A stretch of DNA of 64,000 nucleotides. Source: Streptomyces sp. HNM0574 (GTDB taxonomy: Bacteria; Actinomycetota; Actinomycetes; Streptomycetales; Streptomycetaceae). The stretch covers positions 1-64,000 of the forward strand of contig NZ_JAASAH010000006.1 of NCBI RefSeq assembly GCF_012726235.1. Direction: 5' to 3'. A program made the translations under genes and the position numbers. This document shows, one piece after another, positions 52,361-60,779 of this stretch; position 1 is the first letter of the stretch; every line of letters starts with the position of its first letter. The notes beneath the pieces were generated by a model. That model saw nothing but the letters and a program-made list of their open reading frames with translations, ran no database searches and had not been told where the DNA came from.

Positions 52361-53647
52361 GTGAGCGACCCCAAGGCGGCGAGCACAAGCCTGGCGAGCA
52401 CGGTGAGCGAGGAGATCGGGGACCGGCTGGCCCCGGTCGACGCCGAACTGGCCCGGCGCTACCCCGGCGACCCGGGCTCCCGCCAGCCGGTCCACACCTG
52501 CTACGTCCCGGCCGACGCCTTCTCCGCCGACACCGTGGCCTCCTGGGGCCGCCAGGCGCTCCAGATGCTGGACGAACACGCCCCGGACGCGGCCTCGTTC
52601 GCCGCCGTCCTCGGCCTCTCCGACGAGCTCGCCGAGCCCGTCTACGAGCGCGTACGCGCCAAGCTGGAGCGCGAGCCCGTCGAGGACCTGCGCATCGACT
52701 TCGAGGACGGCTACGGCAACCGCCCCGACGCCGAGGAGGACGAGGCCGCCGCGCAGGCCGCCCGGCTCGTCGCCGCGGCACAGAAGGAGACCACGGCGCC
52801 GCCGTTCACCGGCATCCGCATGAAGTGCATGGAGGCCGCCGTCCGCGACCGCGGCATCCGCACCCTCGACATCTTCCTCACCGGCCTGCTGGAGGCCGGC
52901 GGCCTGCCCGAGGGGCTGCTGCTGACCCTGCCGAAGGTGACCTATCCCGAACAGGTCGAGGCCATGGTCACGTTGTGCGAGGAGTTCGAGAAGGCACGCG
53001 GCCTCGCCGCCGGCCGGATAGGTTTCGAGATCCAGATCGAGACCACCCAGTCCATCCTCGGCGCCGACGGCCGCGCCACCGTCGCGCGCATGATCGAGGC
53101 CGCCGCCGGACGCGCCACCTCCCTGCACTACGGCACCTTCGACTACAGCGCCTCCTGCGGCGTCAGCGCCGCCTACCAGGCCATGGACCACCCCGTCGCC
53201 GACCACGCCAAGGCCGTCATGCAGGTCGCCGCGGCCGGCACCGGCGTCCGCCTCTCCGACGGCTCCACCAACGTGCTGCCCGTCGGCCCGCGCGAGAAGG
53301 TGCACGACGCCTGGCGGCTGCACCACGGCCTCGTCCGCCGCTCCCTGGCCCGCGCCTACTACCAGGGCTGGGACATGCACCCCGGCCACCTGCCCACCCG
53401 CTACGCGGCCGTGTACGCCTTCTACCGCGAGGGCATGGAGCAGGCCGCGGCCCGGATCGCCGCGTACGCCAACCCCTCGGCCGCCGGCGTCGGCGGCGTC
53501 GCCGACGAGCCCGCCACCGCCAAGGCGCTCGCCAACTACCTGCTGCGCGGCCTCGACTGCGGCGCCCTGACGACCGACGAGGTCGCCCGCCGCGCCGGAA
53601 TGACCCGCGCCGACCTGGCCGGAATCGCCGGACGGCCCACCGCGTAA
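52361..53647 (+). CDS. HpcH/HpaI aldolase/citrate lyase-family protein (DUF6986-like)
   Basis: A 428-residue TIM-barrel protein resembling the citrate lyase beta/malate synthase superfamily: DLRIDFEDGYGNRPDAEEDEA, GIRMKCMEAA, GFEIQIETTQSIL and LHYGTFDYSASCG. The Glu in EIQIET and Asp in FDY match metal-binding positions of the superfamily. Its reaction is not known to me; a C-C lyase or synthase on a CoA ester or keto acid is expected. GTG at 52361 with AAGGAGAG. Stand-alone gene under its own promoter. Confidence 0.8.
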   Translation: MSDPKAASTSLASTVSEEIGDRLAPVDAELARRYPGDPGSRQPVHTCYVPADAFSADTVASWGRQALQMLDEHAPDAASFAAVLGLSDELAEPVYERVRAKLEREPVEDLRIDFEDGYGNRPDAEEDEAAAQAARLVAAAQKETTAPPFTGIRMKCMEAAVRDRGIRTLDIFLTGLLEAGGLPEGLLLTLPKVTYPEQVEAMVTLCEEFEKARGLAAGRIGFEIQIETTQSILGADGRATVARMIEAAAGRATSLHYGTFDYSASCGVSAAYQAMDHPVADHAKAVMQVAAAGTGVRLSDGSTNVLPVGPREKVHDAWRLHHGLVRRSLARAYYQGWDMHPGHLPTRYAAVYAFYREGMEQAAARIAAYANPSAAGVGGVADEPATAKALANYLLRGLDCGALTTDEVARRAGMTRADLAGIAGRPTA

Positions 53648-53737
53648 GGCGGTACGGGCGGGCGGCGGCGGGTCTCCCGGCGCCGCCCGCGCCCCGTAGG
53701 CTGTGCCCGACACCAGGCGACTCGAGGGACGGACGCT

Positions 53738-55543
53738 GTGCGGGTACCGGGGGATGGGCAGCAGGCATCGGACGGCGGCCACACGGGCGGCGACGACGGT
53801 GCCGGCCGGCTGCTGGCCGGGCGCTACCGGATCACGCGCCGGCTCGGCCGCGGCGGCATGGGCGTGGTGTGGCGCGCCACGGACGAAGTGCTCGGCCGCG
53901 AAGTGGCGTTGAAGGAACTGCGGACCTTCACCGACGCGGGCGGCGGGGAACTCGACGAACTGCGCACCCGCATGCAGCGCGAGGCCAGGGCGGCGGCACG
54001 GGTCCGGCACTCCGGCGTCGTCGCCGTGCACGACGTGGCGCAGCACGAGGGGCGCCCCGTCATCGTCATGGAACTGGTCGAAGGGCCTTCGCTCGACGAC
54101 GTCCTGCGCCGCTCCGGCACCCTGCCGCCGGAGCAGGCAGCGTCGATCGGCGCCCGCGTCCTGGACGCGCTGGCCGCCGCGCACCGGGCCGGCGTCCTGC
54201 ACCGGGACGTCAAGCCGGGCAACATCCTCCTGGAACAGGCGCCGGGCACGTCCGGGCACGGCCGGGTGGTGCTCACCGACTTCGGCATCGCCGCCGTCGA
54301 GGACCCGGACGACGGCGCCGCCACCCGGCTCACGGGCAGCGGCGAACTCGTCGGCTCCCTCGACTACCTCGCCCCCGAACGCGCCCGCGGCGAGGACCCC
54401 GGGCCCGCCTCCGACGTGTGGGCGCTCGGCGCCACGCTCTACGCGGCCGTGGAGGGCGCCGCTCCGTTCCGCCGCACCTCCACCTGGTCGACGCTCACCG
54501 CGATCGTCACCGACCCGCTGCCCGAACCGGTGCGGGCCGGCCGACTGGGGCCCGCGCTGGCCGAGTTGATGCACAAGGACCCGCGCGAGCGCGCCGACGC
54601 GTCCCGCGCGGCCGCCCTGCTGACGGCCGTCGCGGAGGGCGCCCCGCTCCCGCTCACCTCCGAAACGGTCCGCCTGACCCGCCGCGCCCCGGACGCCCCG
54701 GCCCCGGGCGCCGCGAACTCGGGCCCGGCGCCCGCCCCGTACCCGGCACCGGCCGCCGCCCCGCCCGAGCCGCCGACCGCACCGCCCGGGGCCGCCGCGT
54801 ACAACGCCGCCCCGTACAGTCCCGCGCCGTCGGCCCCCGGAGCGCCCGTCGACCCCTCCGAGGCCCGCACGGGCCGCACCCCGAGCGGCGGGAAGAGGCG
54901 GCGGCGCGGACTGGCCGTCGCCGCCGCCGCGTTGGTGGTGCTCGCGGGCGGCGGTGTGACGTACGCCGTGGTCGGCGGCGGGGACGACGGCGGCGGGGGA
55001 CGCGCGGAGGCGGGCCCGGCGGGCGGCAAGCAGGCGGCCTCGCCCGGGAGTTCGGAGCGGCGGCAGGGGGACGGCGGGCGCGGCCCGGCCGGCGAGGCCG
55101 AGCCGGACCGGGGCGGCAACGACCCCGAGCGGCGGCCCGAGCCCAAGCCGTCGGAGGAACCCGAGGACCAGGCGGAGCGGAAGCCCGAGCGCAAGCCCGC
55201 CCCGGAACCGGAACCGAGCCGCGGGCCCGGGGGCGGTGAGCCGGCGCCCGCGCCCGCGTGCAAGCCGATCGGCGGCGGCAAGCACAACTGCGAGGTGTGG
55301 CGCAGGGCCGACTCCTACGACGCGGCGCACCGCCCGGCCGGCTTCCTCAAGGCGGGCGTCAACTACTTCTACTGCCAGGAGAAGCAGCCGCACCGCGAGA
55401 CCGCGGGCGAGTGGACCAACGTGTGGTGGGCCAGGACCGACGACGACAGCGGCAACACCGGGGTGTACGTCAGCGCCGTCTACCTCAAGGGCGGCGAGAA
55501 CGACAAGCCCGTCCCCGGCCTCCCCGTCTGCGGACGCGGGTGA
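53738..55543 (+). CDS. membrane-bound Ser/Thr protein kinase (PknB-type)
   Basis: A 601-residue Hanks-type kinase. The cytosolic kinase domain (residues about 27-290) has the glycine loop LGRGGMGVVW, VALKEL Lys, HRDVKPGN (Asp157) and DFGIAA (Asp181). A Pro/Ala-rich linker leads to one transmembrane helix (about residues 389-408) after KRRRR. Outside is a long charged Glu/Pro/Lys linker and an about 95-residue C-terminal domain with four cysteines (ACKPIG, HNCEVW, FYCQEK, LPVCGRG), not PASTA. A TAGGCT -10-like box is 36 bases before the GTG. Confidence 0.93.
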   Translation: MRVPGDGQQASDGGHTGGDDGAGRLLAGRYRITRRLGRGGMGVVWRATDEVLGREVALKELRTFTDAGGGELDELRTRMQREARAAARVRHSGVVAVHDVAQHEGRPVIVMELVEGPSLDDVLRRSGTLPPEQAASIGARVLDALAAAHRAGVLHRDVKPGNILLEQAPGTSGHGRVVLTDFGIAAVEDPDDGAATRLTGSGELVGSLDYLAPERARGEDPGPASDVWALGATLYAAVEGAAPFRRTSTWSTLTAIVTDPLPEPVRAGRLGPALAELMHKDPRERADASRAAALLTAVAEGAPLPLTSETVRLTRRAPDAPAPGAANSGPAPAPYPAPAAAPPEPPTAPPGAAAYNAAPYSPAPSAPGAPVDPSEARTGRTPSGGKRRRRGLAVAAAALVVLAGGGVTYAVVGGGDDGGGGRAEAGPAGGKQAASPGSSERRQGDGGRGPAGEAEPDRGGNDPERRPEPKPSEEPEDQAERKPERKPAPEPEPSRGPGGGEPAPAPACKPIGGGKHNCEVWRRADSYDAAHRPAGFLKAGVNYFYCQEKQPHRETAGEWTNVWWARTDDDSGNTGVYVSAVYLKGGENDKPVPGLPVCGRG

Positions 55544-55564
55544 CCGGCGCGGCCCGCTGAACGC

Positions 55565-56617
55565 TCAGTCGTACGGCGGGAGTTCGCCCGAGCCGCGCGG
55601 GATCAGGCGGGTGGGCTGGACGACCCGGCGGGGCGCGTCGTCGACGCCGTCGAGCCTGCGGAAGAGCAGCTCGGCCGCGCCCTTGCCGAGCCGGGCCGGG
55701 TCCTGCGCGACGACGGTGACAGGCGGGGAGAGCAGGTCGGCGAGCTCGAAGTCGTCGAACCCGACCAGCGCGACGGGCCGCTCGCGGCCCGAGAGCACCC
55801 GCACCGCGGTGACCGTCACCCGGTTGTTGCCCGTGAACAGCGCGGTGACCGGCTCGGGGCCGGTGAGCATCCGCTCCGCGTCGGCGCGTACCCGCTCCGG
55901 CGAGGTGACGCCGGGGGCCCGCCAGGAGGCGTGCACCGGCAGGCCCGCCTCGGCCATCGCCGCCTCGTAGCCGCGCAGCCGTTCGGCCGCGGTGTGGATG
56001 CGCGGGTCGTCGCCGATGTACCCGATGCGCCGGTGCCCGTGCGCGATCAGGTGCGCGACGCCGTTCCGCGCGCCCTCGTAGGAGTCGGTGAGGACGAGGT
56101 CGGCGTCGATCCGCCCCGGCGGGCGGTCCACGAAGACGGTGGCGACGCCGGCGGCGATCTCCGGTTCCAGATAGCGGTGGTCGTCGCTGGCGGGGACGAT
56201 GATCAGGCCGTCCACCCGCCGCGCGCACAGCGCGAGCACCAACTCCCGTTCGCGCTCCGGGTCCTCGGCGCTGGAGCCGTTGACGAGCAGCGCGCCGTGC
56301 GCCCGCGCGGCCTCCTCGACGGCCCGGCTGAGCGGGGCGTAGAACGGGTCGGCCAGGTCCTCCAGGACGAGTCCGACGCTGGAGGTGCGGCCCTTGCGCA
56401 AGATGCGGGCGCTGTCGTTGCGCCGGAACCCGAGCGCGGTGATGGCCTCCTGGACGCGGCGTTCGGTGTCGGCCGAGACGCCCGCCTCGCCGTTCACGAC
56501 CCGGGAGACGGTCTTGAGGCCGACCCGCGCGCGGGCCGCGACGTCCTTCATGGTGGGCCGCTGGCCGTAGCGCGGCTCCGGGGCGCCGGCTCCGGCGGGT
56601 CGTGCGGTGTCGGCCAC
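55565..56617 (-). CDS. LacI-family transcriptional regulator
   Basis: A 350-residue sugar-responsive repressor. The HTH and hinge (MKDVAARARVGLKTVSRVV; GFRRNDSARILRKGRTSSVG) are at residues about 24-80, followed by a periplasmic-binding-type ligand domain (IIVPASDDHRYLEP; FVDRPPGRIDADLV). GTG start. It is divergent from a ROK kinase, with a LacI-type palindromic operator between, so it probably represses both genes until a sugar binds. Confidence 0.92.
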   Translation of the reverse strand: MADTARPAGAGAPEPRYGQRPTMKDVAARARVGLKTVSRVVNGEAGVSADTERRVQEAITALGFRRNDSARILRKGRTSSVGLVLEDLADPFYAPLSRAVEEAARAHGALLVNGSSAEDPERERELVLALCARRVDGLIIVPASDDHRYLEPEIAAGVATVFVDRPPGRIDADLVLTDSYEGARNGVAHLIAHGHRRIGYIGDDPRIHTAAERLRGYEAAMAEAGLPVHASWRAPGVTSPERVRADAERMLTGPEPVTALFTGNNRVTVTAVRVLSGRERPVALVGFDDFELADLLSPPVTVVAQDPARLGKGAAELLFRRLDGVDDAPRRVVQPTRLIPRGSGELPPYD

Positions 56618-56697
56618 GGTGGGTCGTCCTTCTCGTCTCGGGTGTGGGGGCGTCGGCGGCGGGCAGCGGTCAGCATATCGGGTGGCACCGACGGCTG

Positions 56698-56709
56698 GAC
56701 AACGTTGTC
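56698..56709. promoter_or_regulatory. LacI-type operator GACAACGTTGTC
   Basis: A perfect 12-base palindrome with the central CG typical of LacI-family operators, located 81 bases from the LacI start and 76 bases from the ROK kinase start. The flanks (TGGACAACGTTGTCACA) are close to the ACAACGTTGT core of many Streptomyces LacI sites. Confidence 0.7.
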
Positions 56710-56784
56710 ACAGTCGCGTCAGACTGACGCCGGACCGCTCCCGGCCGGTGAGCGGCAGGCACGTCACCCCGGGAGCAACCGCGC

Positions 56785-57726
56785 ATGCGCACCGACCTCG
56801 TGGCCGCACTCGACATCGGCGGCACCAAGATCGCGGGAGCGGTCGTGGACCGCGACGGCACCCTCCTGGCCCGCGCCCGCCGACCGACCCCGTCCGGCAC
56901 CGAGGCGGAGGCGACCATGGGCGCCGTCGCCGAGGTCCTCGACGAACTGGCCGGCGAGACCGCGCTGTGGTCCCGCGTCGGCGCGGTCGGCATCGGCAGC
57001 GCGGGCCCGGTGGACGCCGGTACGGGCACCGTCAGCCCCGTCAACATCCCGTCCTGGCGCGACTTTCCGCTCGCCCCGAGGGTGCGCGAGCACACCCGGG
57101 GGCTGCCCGTGACGCTCGTCGGGGACGGGGTGGCGATGGCCGCCGCCGAGCACTGGAAGGGCGCGGCGCGCGGCCGGCCCGACGCGCTGTGCATGGTGGT
57201 CTCCACCGGCGTCGGCGGCGGACTGGTGCTCGGTGGACGGGTGCACGCCGGGCCCTCGGGCAACGCGGGGCACATCGGGCACATCAGCGTCGACCTCGAC
57301 GGGGACCTGTGCCCCTGCGGCGGCCGCGGCTGCGTCGAACGCCTCGCCAGCGGCCCCAACATCGCCCGCCGCGCCCTGGAGCACGGCTGGCGCCCCGGCC
57401 CGGACGGCGACACCGGCGCCGCCGCCGTCGCGGCCGCCGCGCGCGAGGGCGACCCGGTGGCCGTGGCCTCCTTCCACCGCGCGGCCCGCGCGCTCGCCGC
57501 CGGCATCGCCGCGACGGCCACGCTGACCGACATCGGCGTCGCCGTGGTGGGCGGGGGAGTGGCCTCGGCCGGTGACGTGCTGTTCGCGCCGCTGCGCAAG
57601 GCGCTGCACGAGTTCGCCGTCCTCTCCTACGTACGCCAACTCGACGTCGTGCCAGCGCAGATGGGCACCGACGCGGGCCTGATCGGCGCCGCCGCCGTCT
57701 GCGGGCTCCCCGCGCCCGGCGCGTGA
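56785..57726 (+). CDS. ROK-family sugar kinase (glucokinase-like)
   Basis: A 313-residue ROK kinase. ATP motif LDIGGTKIAGAVVD, VSTGVGGGLVLGGRVHAG, GHIGHISVD with the catalytic region, and the ROK zinc motif CPCGGRGCVER. It phosphorylates glucose, N-acetylmannosamine or a similar hexose; the substrate is open. Divergent from LacI, which likely controls it. Confidence 0.9.
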   Translation: MRTDLVAALDIGGTKIAGAVVDRDGTLLARARRPTPSGTEAEATMGAVAEVLDELAGETALWSRVGAVGIGSAGPVDAGTGTVSPVNIPSWRDFPLAPRVREHTRGLPVTLVGDGVAMAAAEHWKGAARGRPDALCMVVSTGVGGGLVLGGRVHAGPSGNAGHIGHISVDLDGDLCPCGGRGCVERLASGPNIARRALEHGWRPGPDGDTGAAAVAAAAREGDPVAVASFHRAARALAAGIAATATLTDIGVAVVGGGVASAGDVLFAPLRKALHEFAVLSYVRQLDVVPAQMGTDAGLIGAAAVCGLPAPGA

Positions 57727-58082
57727 GGCGGCGGCGCACGGGCGCCGTACGGGGGTGCGGTGCGCGGGGCGCGGCCCGTGCGCGCCGGAGCGGTCGGGTC
57801 GCCGGGTGGCTCTGTACGGCGACGGGGGTGGACGTGTACGACTGCGGGGTGAACTGCTCCGACGGGGACGCGCGGAGCCCGGTACCGGCGCCCGCCGCGC
57901 CCGGACGGGCGGCCGGGTTCCCGGGGCGGCCCGGGAATTCCGCCGGGGACGTGCCTCGGGTGACCGTCGCGGGTAAGTACGGCGGGAGCCGGACACGTTG
58001 ACGGATCCCGCCGGGCCGTCCCGCCGGGGCGGGAGCGCGGCGGGCAGAGGATGCGGGGGCGACGGATGAGGGGGAACCGACC
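57727..58082. other. 356-base gene-free gap
   Basis: Between the ROK kinase and the AAA-Nudix gene. Open frames exist (for example 57723-58001) but they are Arg/Gly-rich with poor ribosome sites and no family features, so I call none. CTGTACGGCGACGGGGGTGG and GTACGACTGCGG lie around 57814-57846; no clear promoter or hairpin is seen. Confidence 0.4.
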
Positions 58083-59114
58083 GTGTTGGTGTGGCTGAAC
58101 GGCGCCTTCGGCGCGGGCAAAACCACGACGGCGCACGAACTCCTGGACCTGCTGCCGGGCAGCACGCTCTACGACCCGGAGCTGCTCGGGGCGGGACTGC
58201 GGCAGATGCTGCCCAAGGAGCGGCTCGGCGAGGTCGACGACGTGACGGAACTGCCGTCCTGGCGCAGGCTCGTGGCGGACACCGCCGCGGCGCTGCTCAC
58301 CGAGGTGCCCGGGCCGCTGATCGCGCCGATGACGCTGCTGCGCCGGGACTTCAGGGACGAGATCTTCGGCACGCTGGCCGCTCGCCGCATACCGGTGCGG
58401 CATCTGCTGCTGCACGCTGACGAAACGATCCTTCGCCGCCGGATCGGCCAACGGGCCGACCGCGAGGGCGAGTCGGGCCGGCACCGCTGCCTGGAGCTGA
58501 TCCCCGCCTACCGCGACGCGCTGGAGTGGATCGGCCCCGAGGCGCACGTCATCGACACCACCCGGCTCACCCCCCGGCAGACGGCCGAGCGGATAGCCGA
58601 GGCCGTGCACGCGGGCGCGGGCGCGCAGGACATCGTGCAGACCCCGGAGCCGAGGGCGGAGACCGTCGCCGCCGGGGTGCTGCTCTTCGACGAGCGCGAC
58701 CGGGTGCTGCTCGTCGACCCGACGTACAAGCCGGGCTGGGAGTTCCCCGGCGGCATCGTCGAGTCCGGGGAGGCGCCCTCGCGGGCCGGACTGCGGGAGG
58801 TGGCCGAGGAGTTGGGCCTGAGCCTGGAGGGCACCCCGCGGCTGCTGCTGTCCGACTGGGAGCCGCCGCGCCCGCCCGGGTTCGGCGGTCTGCGGCTGCT
58901 GTTCGACGGGGGCCGGATCGCCCCGGCGCAGTCCCGCGGCATCCTGCTGCCCAACACCGAGCTGCGGGACTGGCGTTTCGCCAGTGAGGAGGAGGCCGCC
59001 GACCTGCTCCCGCCCGTCCGCCGCGACCGCCTGCGATGCGCGCTGCGCGCCCGGGAGCTGGGCCGTCCGCTCTACCTCGAACGCGGCGTCCCGGTGGGCA
59101 GCGGCGGCTGCTGA
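58083..59114 (+). CDS. fusion of P-loop kinase-like (AAA) and Nudix hydrolase domains
   Basis: A 343-residue two-domain protein. Residues 1-180 form a P-loop NTPase with LNGAFGAGKTTTAHELL (Walker A) and DETILRRRIGQR, resembling small-molecule kinases. Residues about 198-330 form a Nudix domain with the box starting GGIVESGEAP and ending LREVAEELGL, so the catalytic Glu residues are in place. The fusion suggests a kinase/pyrophosphohydrolase acting on the same nucleotide pool. GTG at 58083. Confidence 0.85.
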   Translation: MLVWLNGAFGAGKTTTAHELLDLLPGSTLYDPELLGAGLRQMLPKERLGEVDDVTELPSWRRLVADTAAALLTEVPGPLIAPMTLLRRDFRDEIFGTLAARRIPVRHLLLHADETILRRRIGQRADREGESGRHRCLELIPAYRDALEWIGPEAHVIDTTRLTPRQTAERIAEAVHAGAGAQDIVQTPEPRAETVAAGVLLFDERDRVLLVDPTYKPGWEFPGGIVESGEAPSRAGLREVAEELGLSLEGTPRLLLSDWEPPRPPGFGGLRLLFDGGRIAPAQSRGILLPNTELRDWRFASEEEAADLLPPVRRDRLRCALRARELGRPLYLERGVPVGSGGC

Positions 59115-59149
59115 CGCCCGTCACGGGGGAGGGGCCGCACCGCGTGAAG

Positions 59150-59186
59150 GGGCGGCGGGGAACCCGGAGTCCGGGCCCCGCCGCCC
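59150..59186. terminator. hairpin between convergent genes
   Basis: GGGCGGCGGGG (59150-59160) pairs with CCCCGCCGCCC (59176-59186), with an inner CCCGG/CCGGG stem and an AA bulge. It lies between the AAA-Nudix stop (59114) and the M20 gene end (59192). Confidence 0.6.
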
Positions 59187-59191
59187 GTCCG

Positions 59192-60577
59192 TCAGGCGCC
59201 GGAGGCGTACCGCTGGAGGAACAGGGCCTCGGCGACCGAGAGGCGCTCCAGCTCCTGCGGCGAGACGCTCTCGTTGACGGCGTGGATCTGCGCCTCCGGC
59301 TCGCTCAGCCCGATCAGCAGGATCTCCGCCTCCGGGTAGAGCGAGGCCAGTGTGTTGCACAGCGGGATCGAGCCGCCCTGGCCCGCCGTCTCCATCTCCG
59401 TCCCGTCGTACGCGTCGCGCAGCGCGGAGGCCATCGCGGAGTAGGCCGGGCTGGTGGTGTCGGCGCGGAACGGCTGGCCCTGGCCGACCTTCTCCACCGA
59501 CACCTGTGCGCCCCACGGGACATGGGCCTCCAGGTGCGCGGTCAGCAGCGCCGCCGCCTCCGCCGCGTCCTCACCCGGCGGGACCCGCAGGCTGACCAGC
59601 GCCCGCGCGCCCGCGTGCACGGACGGCGTGGCGCCGACGACCGGCGGGCAGTCGATGCCGAGCACGGTCACCGACGGGCGGGCCCACAGCCGGTCCGCGA
59701 CCGTACCGGCGCCGGGCAGCCCGACGCCGTCGAGGACCTTCGCGTCGCGGCGGAACTCCTCCTCGGGGTACTGGAGTCCGTCCCAGCGGGCGCCCGTCTC
59801 CAGGCCGTCGATGACGGTGCTGCCCTCGGCGTCCCGGACCGAGTCGAGGGTGCGGATCAGCGCGGAGAGCGCGTCGGGCGCGGCGCCGCCGAACTGGCCC
59901 GAGTGCAGGTTGCCCTCCAGGGTGCCGACGGTGACGCGCAGCAGCGCCATGCCGCGCAGCGAGGCGGTGACGGTGGGCAGCCCGACGCGGAAGTTGCCGG
60001 TGTCACCGATGACGATCGCGTCGGCGGCGAGCAGCTCCGGGTGGGCCTCGGCGTACCGCTCCAGGCCGCCGGTGCCCTGCTCCTCCGAGCCCTCGACGAT
60101 CACCTTCACGCCCACCGGCACACCGCCGTTGGCCTTCAGTGCGCGCAGGGCCAGCAGATGCATGACGAAGCCGCCCTTGCAGTCCGCCGCGCCCCGGCCG
60201 TACCAGCGGCCGTCCTCGCGCTCGGTGAGCTCGAACGGTGGGGTGTGCCACGCCTGTTCGTCCAGCGGCGGCTGCACGTCGTAGTGCGCGTACAGCAGCA
60301 CCGTGGGGGCGCCCTCGGGGCCCGGCAGGTGGCCGTAGACGGACTGGGTGCCGTCCGGGGTGTCCAGCAGCCGCACCTCGGCGAAGCCCTCGGTGCGCAG
60401 CGCGTCGGCGACCCAGCGCGCGGCGCCCTCGCACTCGCTCCTGGGGAACTGCTCCGGGTCGGCGACGGACCGGAAGGCGACGAGCTCGGCGAGTTCGGCG
60501 CGGGCACCGGGCATCCGCTCGGCCACGGCGGCGGCGACGGCGTCGGGGGATCCGGTCTGGTCTGTGCTGAGAGCCAC
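59192..60577 (-). CDS. M20-family dipeptidase
   Basis: A 461-residue zinc peptidase of the CNDP/DapE type: LYAHYDVQPP (HxD), GRGAADCKGGF, VEGSEEQGTGG (Glu-Glu), GDTGNFRVG, and a late IHAVNESVS His. It hydrolyses dipeptides or acylated amino acids in the cytosol. GTG at 60577 with AAGGAG 7 bases upstream. It is divergent from the geranylgeranyl-reductase-family gene across 202 bases. Confidence 0.9.
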   Translation of the reverse strand: MALSTDQTGSPDAVAAAVAERMPGARAELAELVAFRSVADPEQFPRSECEGAARWVADALRTEGFAEVRLLDTPDGTQSVYGHLPGPEGAPTVLLYAHYDVQPPLDEQAWHTPPFELTEREDGRWYGRGAADCKGGFVMHLLALRALKANGGVPVGVKVIVEGSEEQGTGGLERYAEAHPELLAADAIVIGDTGNFRVGLPTVTASLRGMALLRVTVGTLEGNLHSGQFGGAAPDALSALIRTLDSVRDAEGSTVIDGLETGARWDGLQYPEEEFRRDAKVLDGVGLPGAGTVADRLWARPSVTVLGIDCPPVVGATPSVHAGARALVSLRVPPGEDAAEAAALLTAHLEAHVPWGAQVSVEKVGQGQPFRADTTSPAYSAMASALRDAYDGTEMETAGQGGSIPLCNTLASLYPEAEILLIGLSEPEAQIHAVNESVSPQELERLSVAEALFLQRYASGA

Positions 60578-60779
60578 GGGAACGCTCCTTGTGGGCGCGA
60601 CGTTGGGAACACGTGTGCCCGGCCGCGCCGCCGGGGTTGCCGTGCCTGCGGCAGCCGGTTCGCGCACACATGTACGGACGATTGCCGTCGATCCTCCCAC
60701 AGGACGGCGCCCGGGCAGGGCGCCGTAGGATGCCGGACGGCCATGCACGAGCGACCTGGAGCGGGAGCGTAAGCACATC
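60578..60779. promoter_or_regulatory. divergent promoter region M20 / flavoprotein
   Basis: A 202-base gap. For the rightward gene, TAGGAT (60726-60731) is a typical Streptomyces -10 box, 49 bases before the GTG at 60780, without a clear -35. CACGTG and ACATGT palindromes lie near 60610 and 60667. No gene is supported here. Confidence 0.4.

Noticed and set aside
52046..55393. 1115-codon open frame on the minus strand
   Set aside because: Antisense shadow of the HpcH/HpaI-like and kinase genes; no domain, Gly/Arg-rich.
57723..58001. 92-residue frame after the ROK kinase
   Set aside because: Arg/Gly-rich, no ribosome site, no family features.
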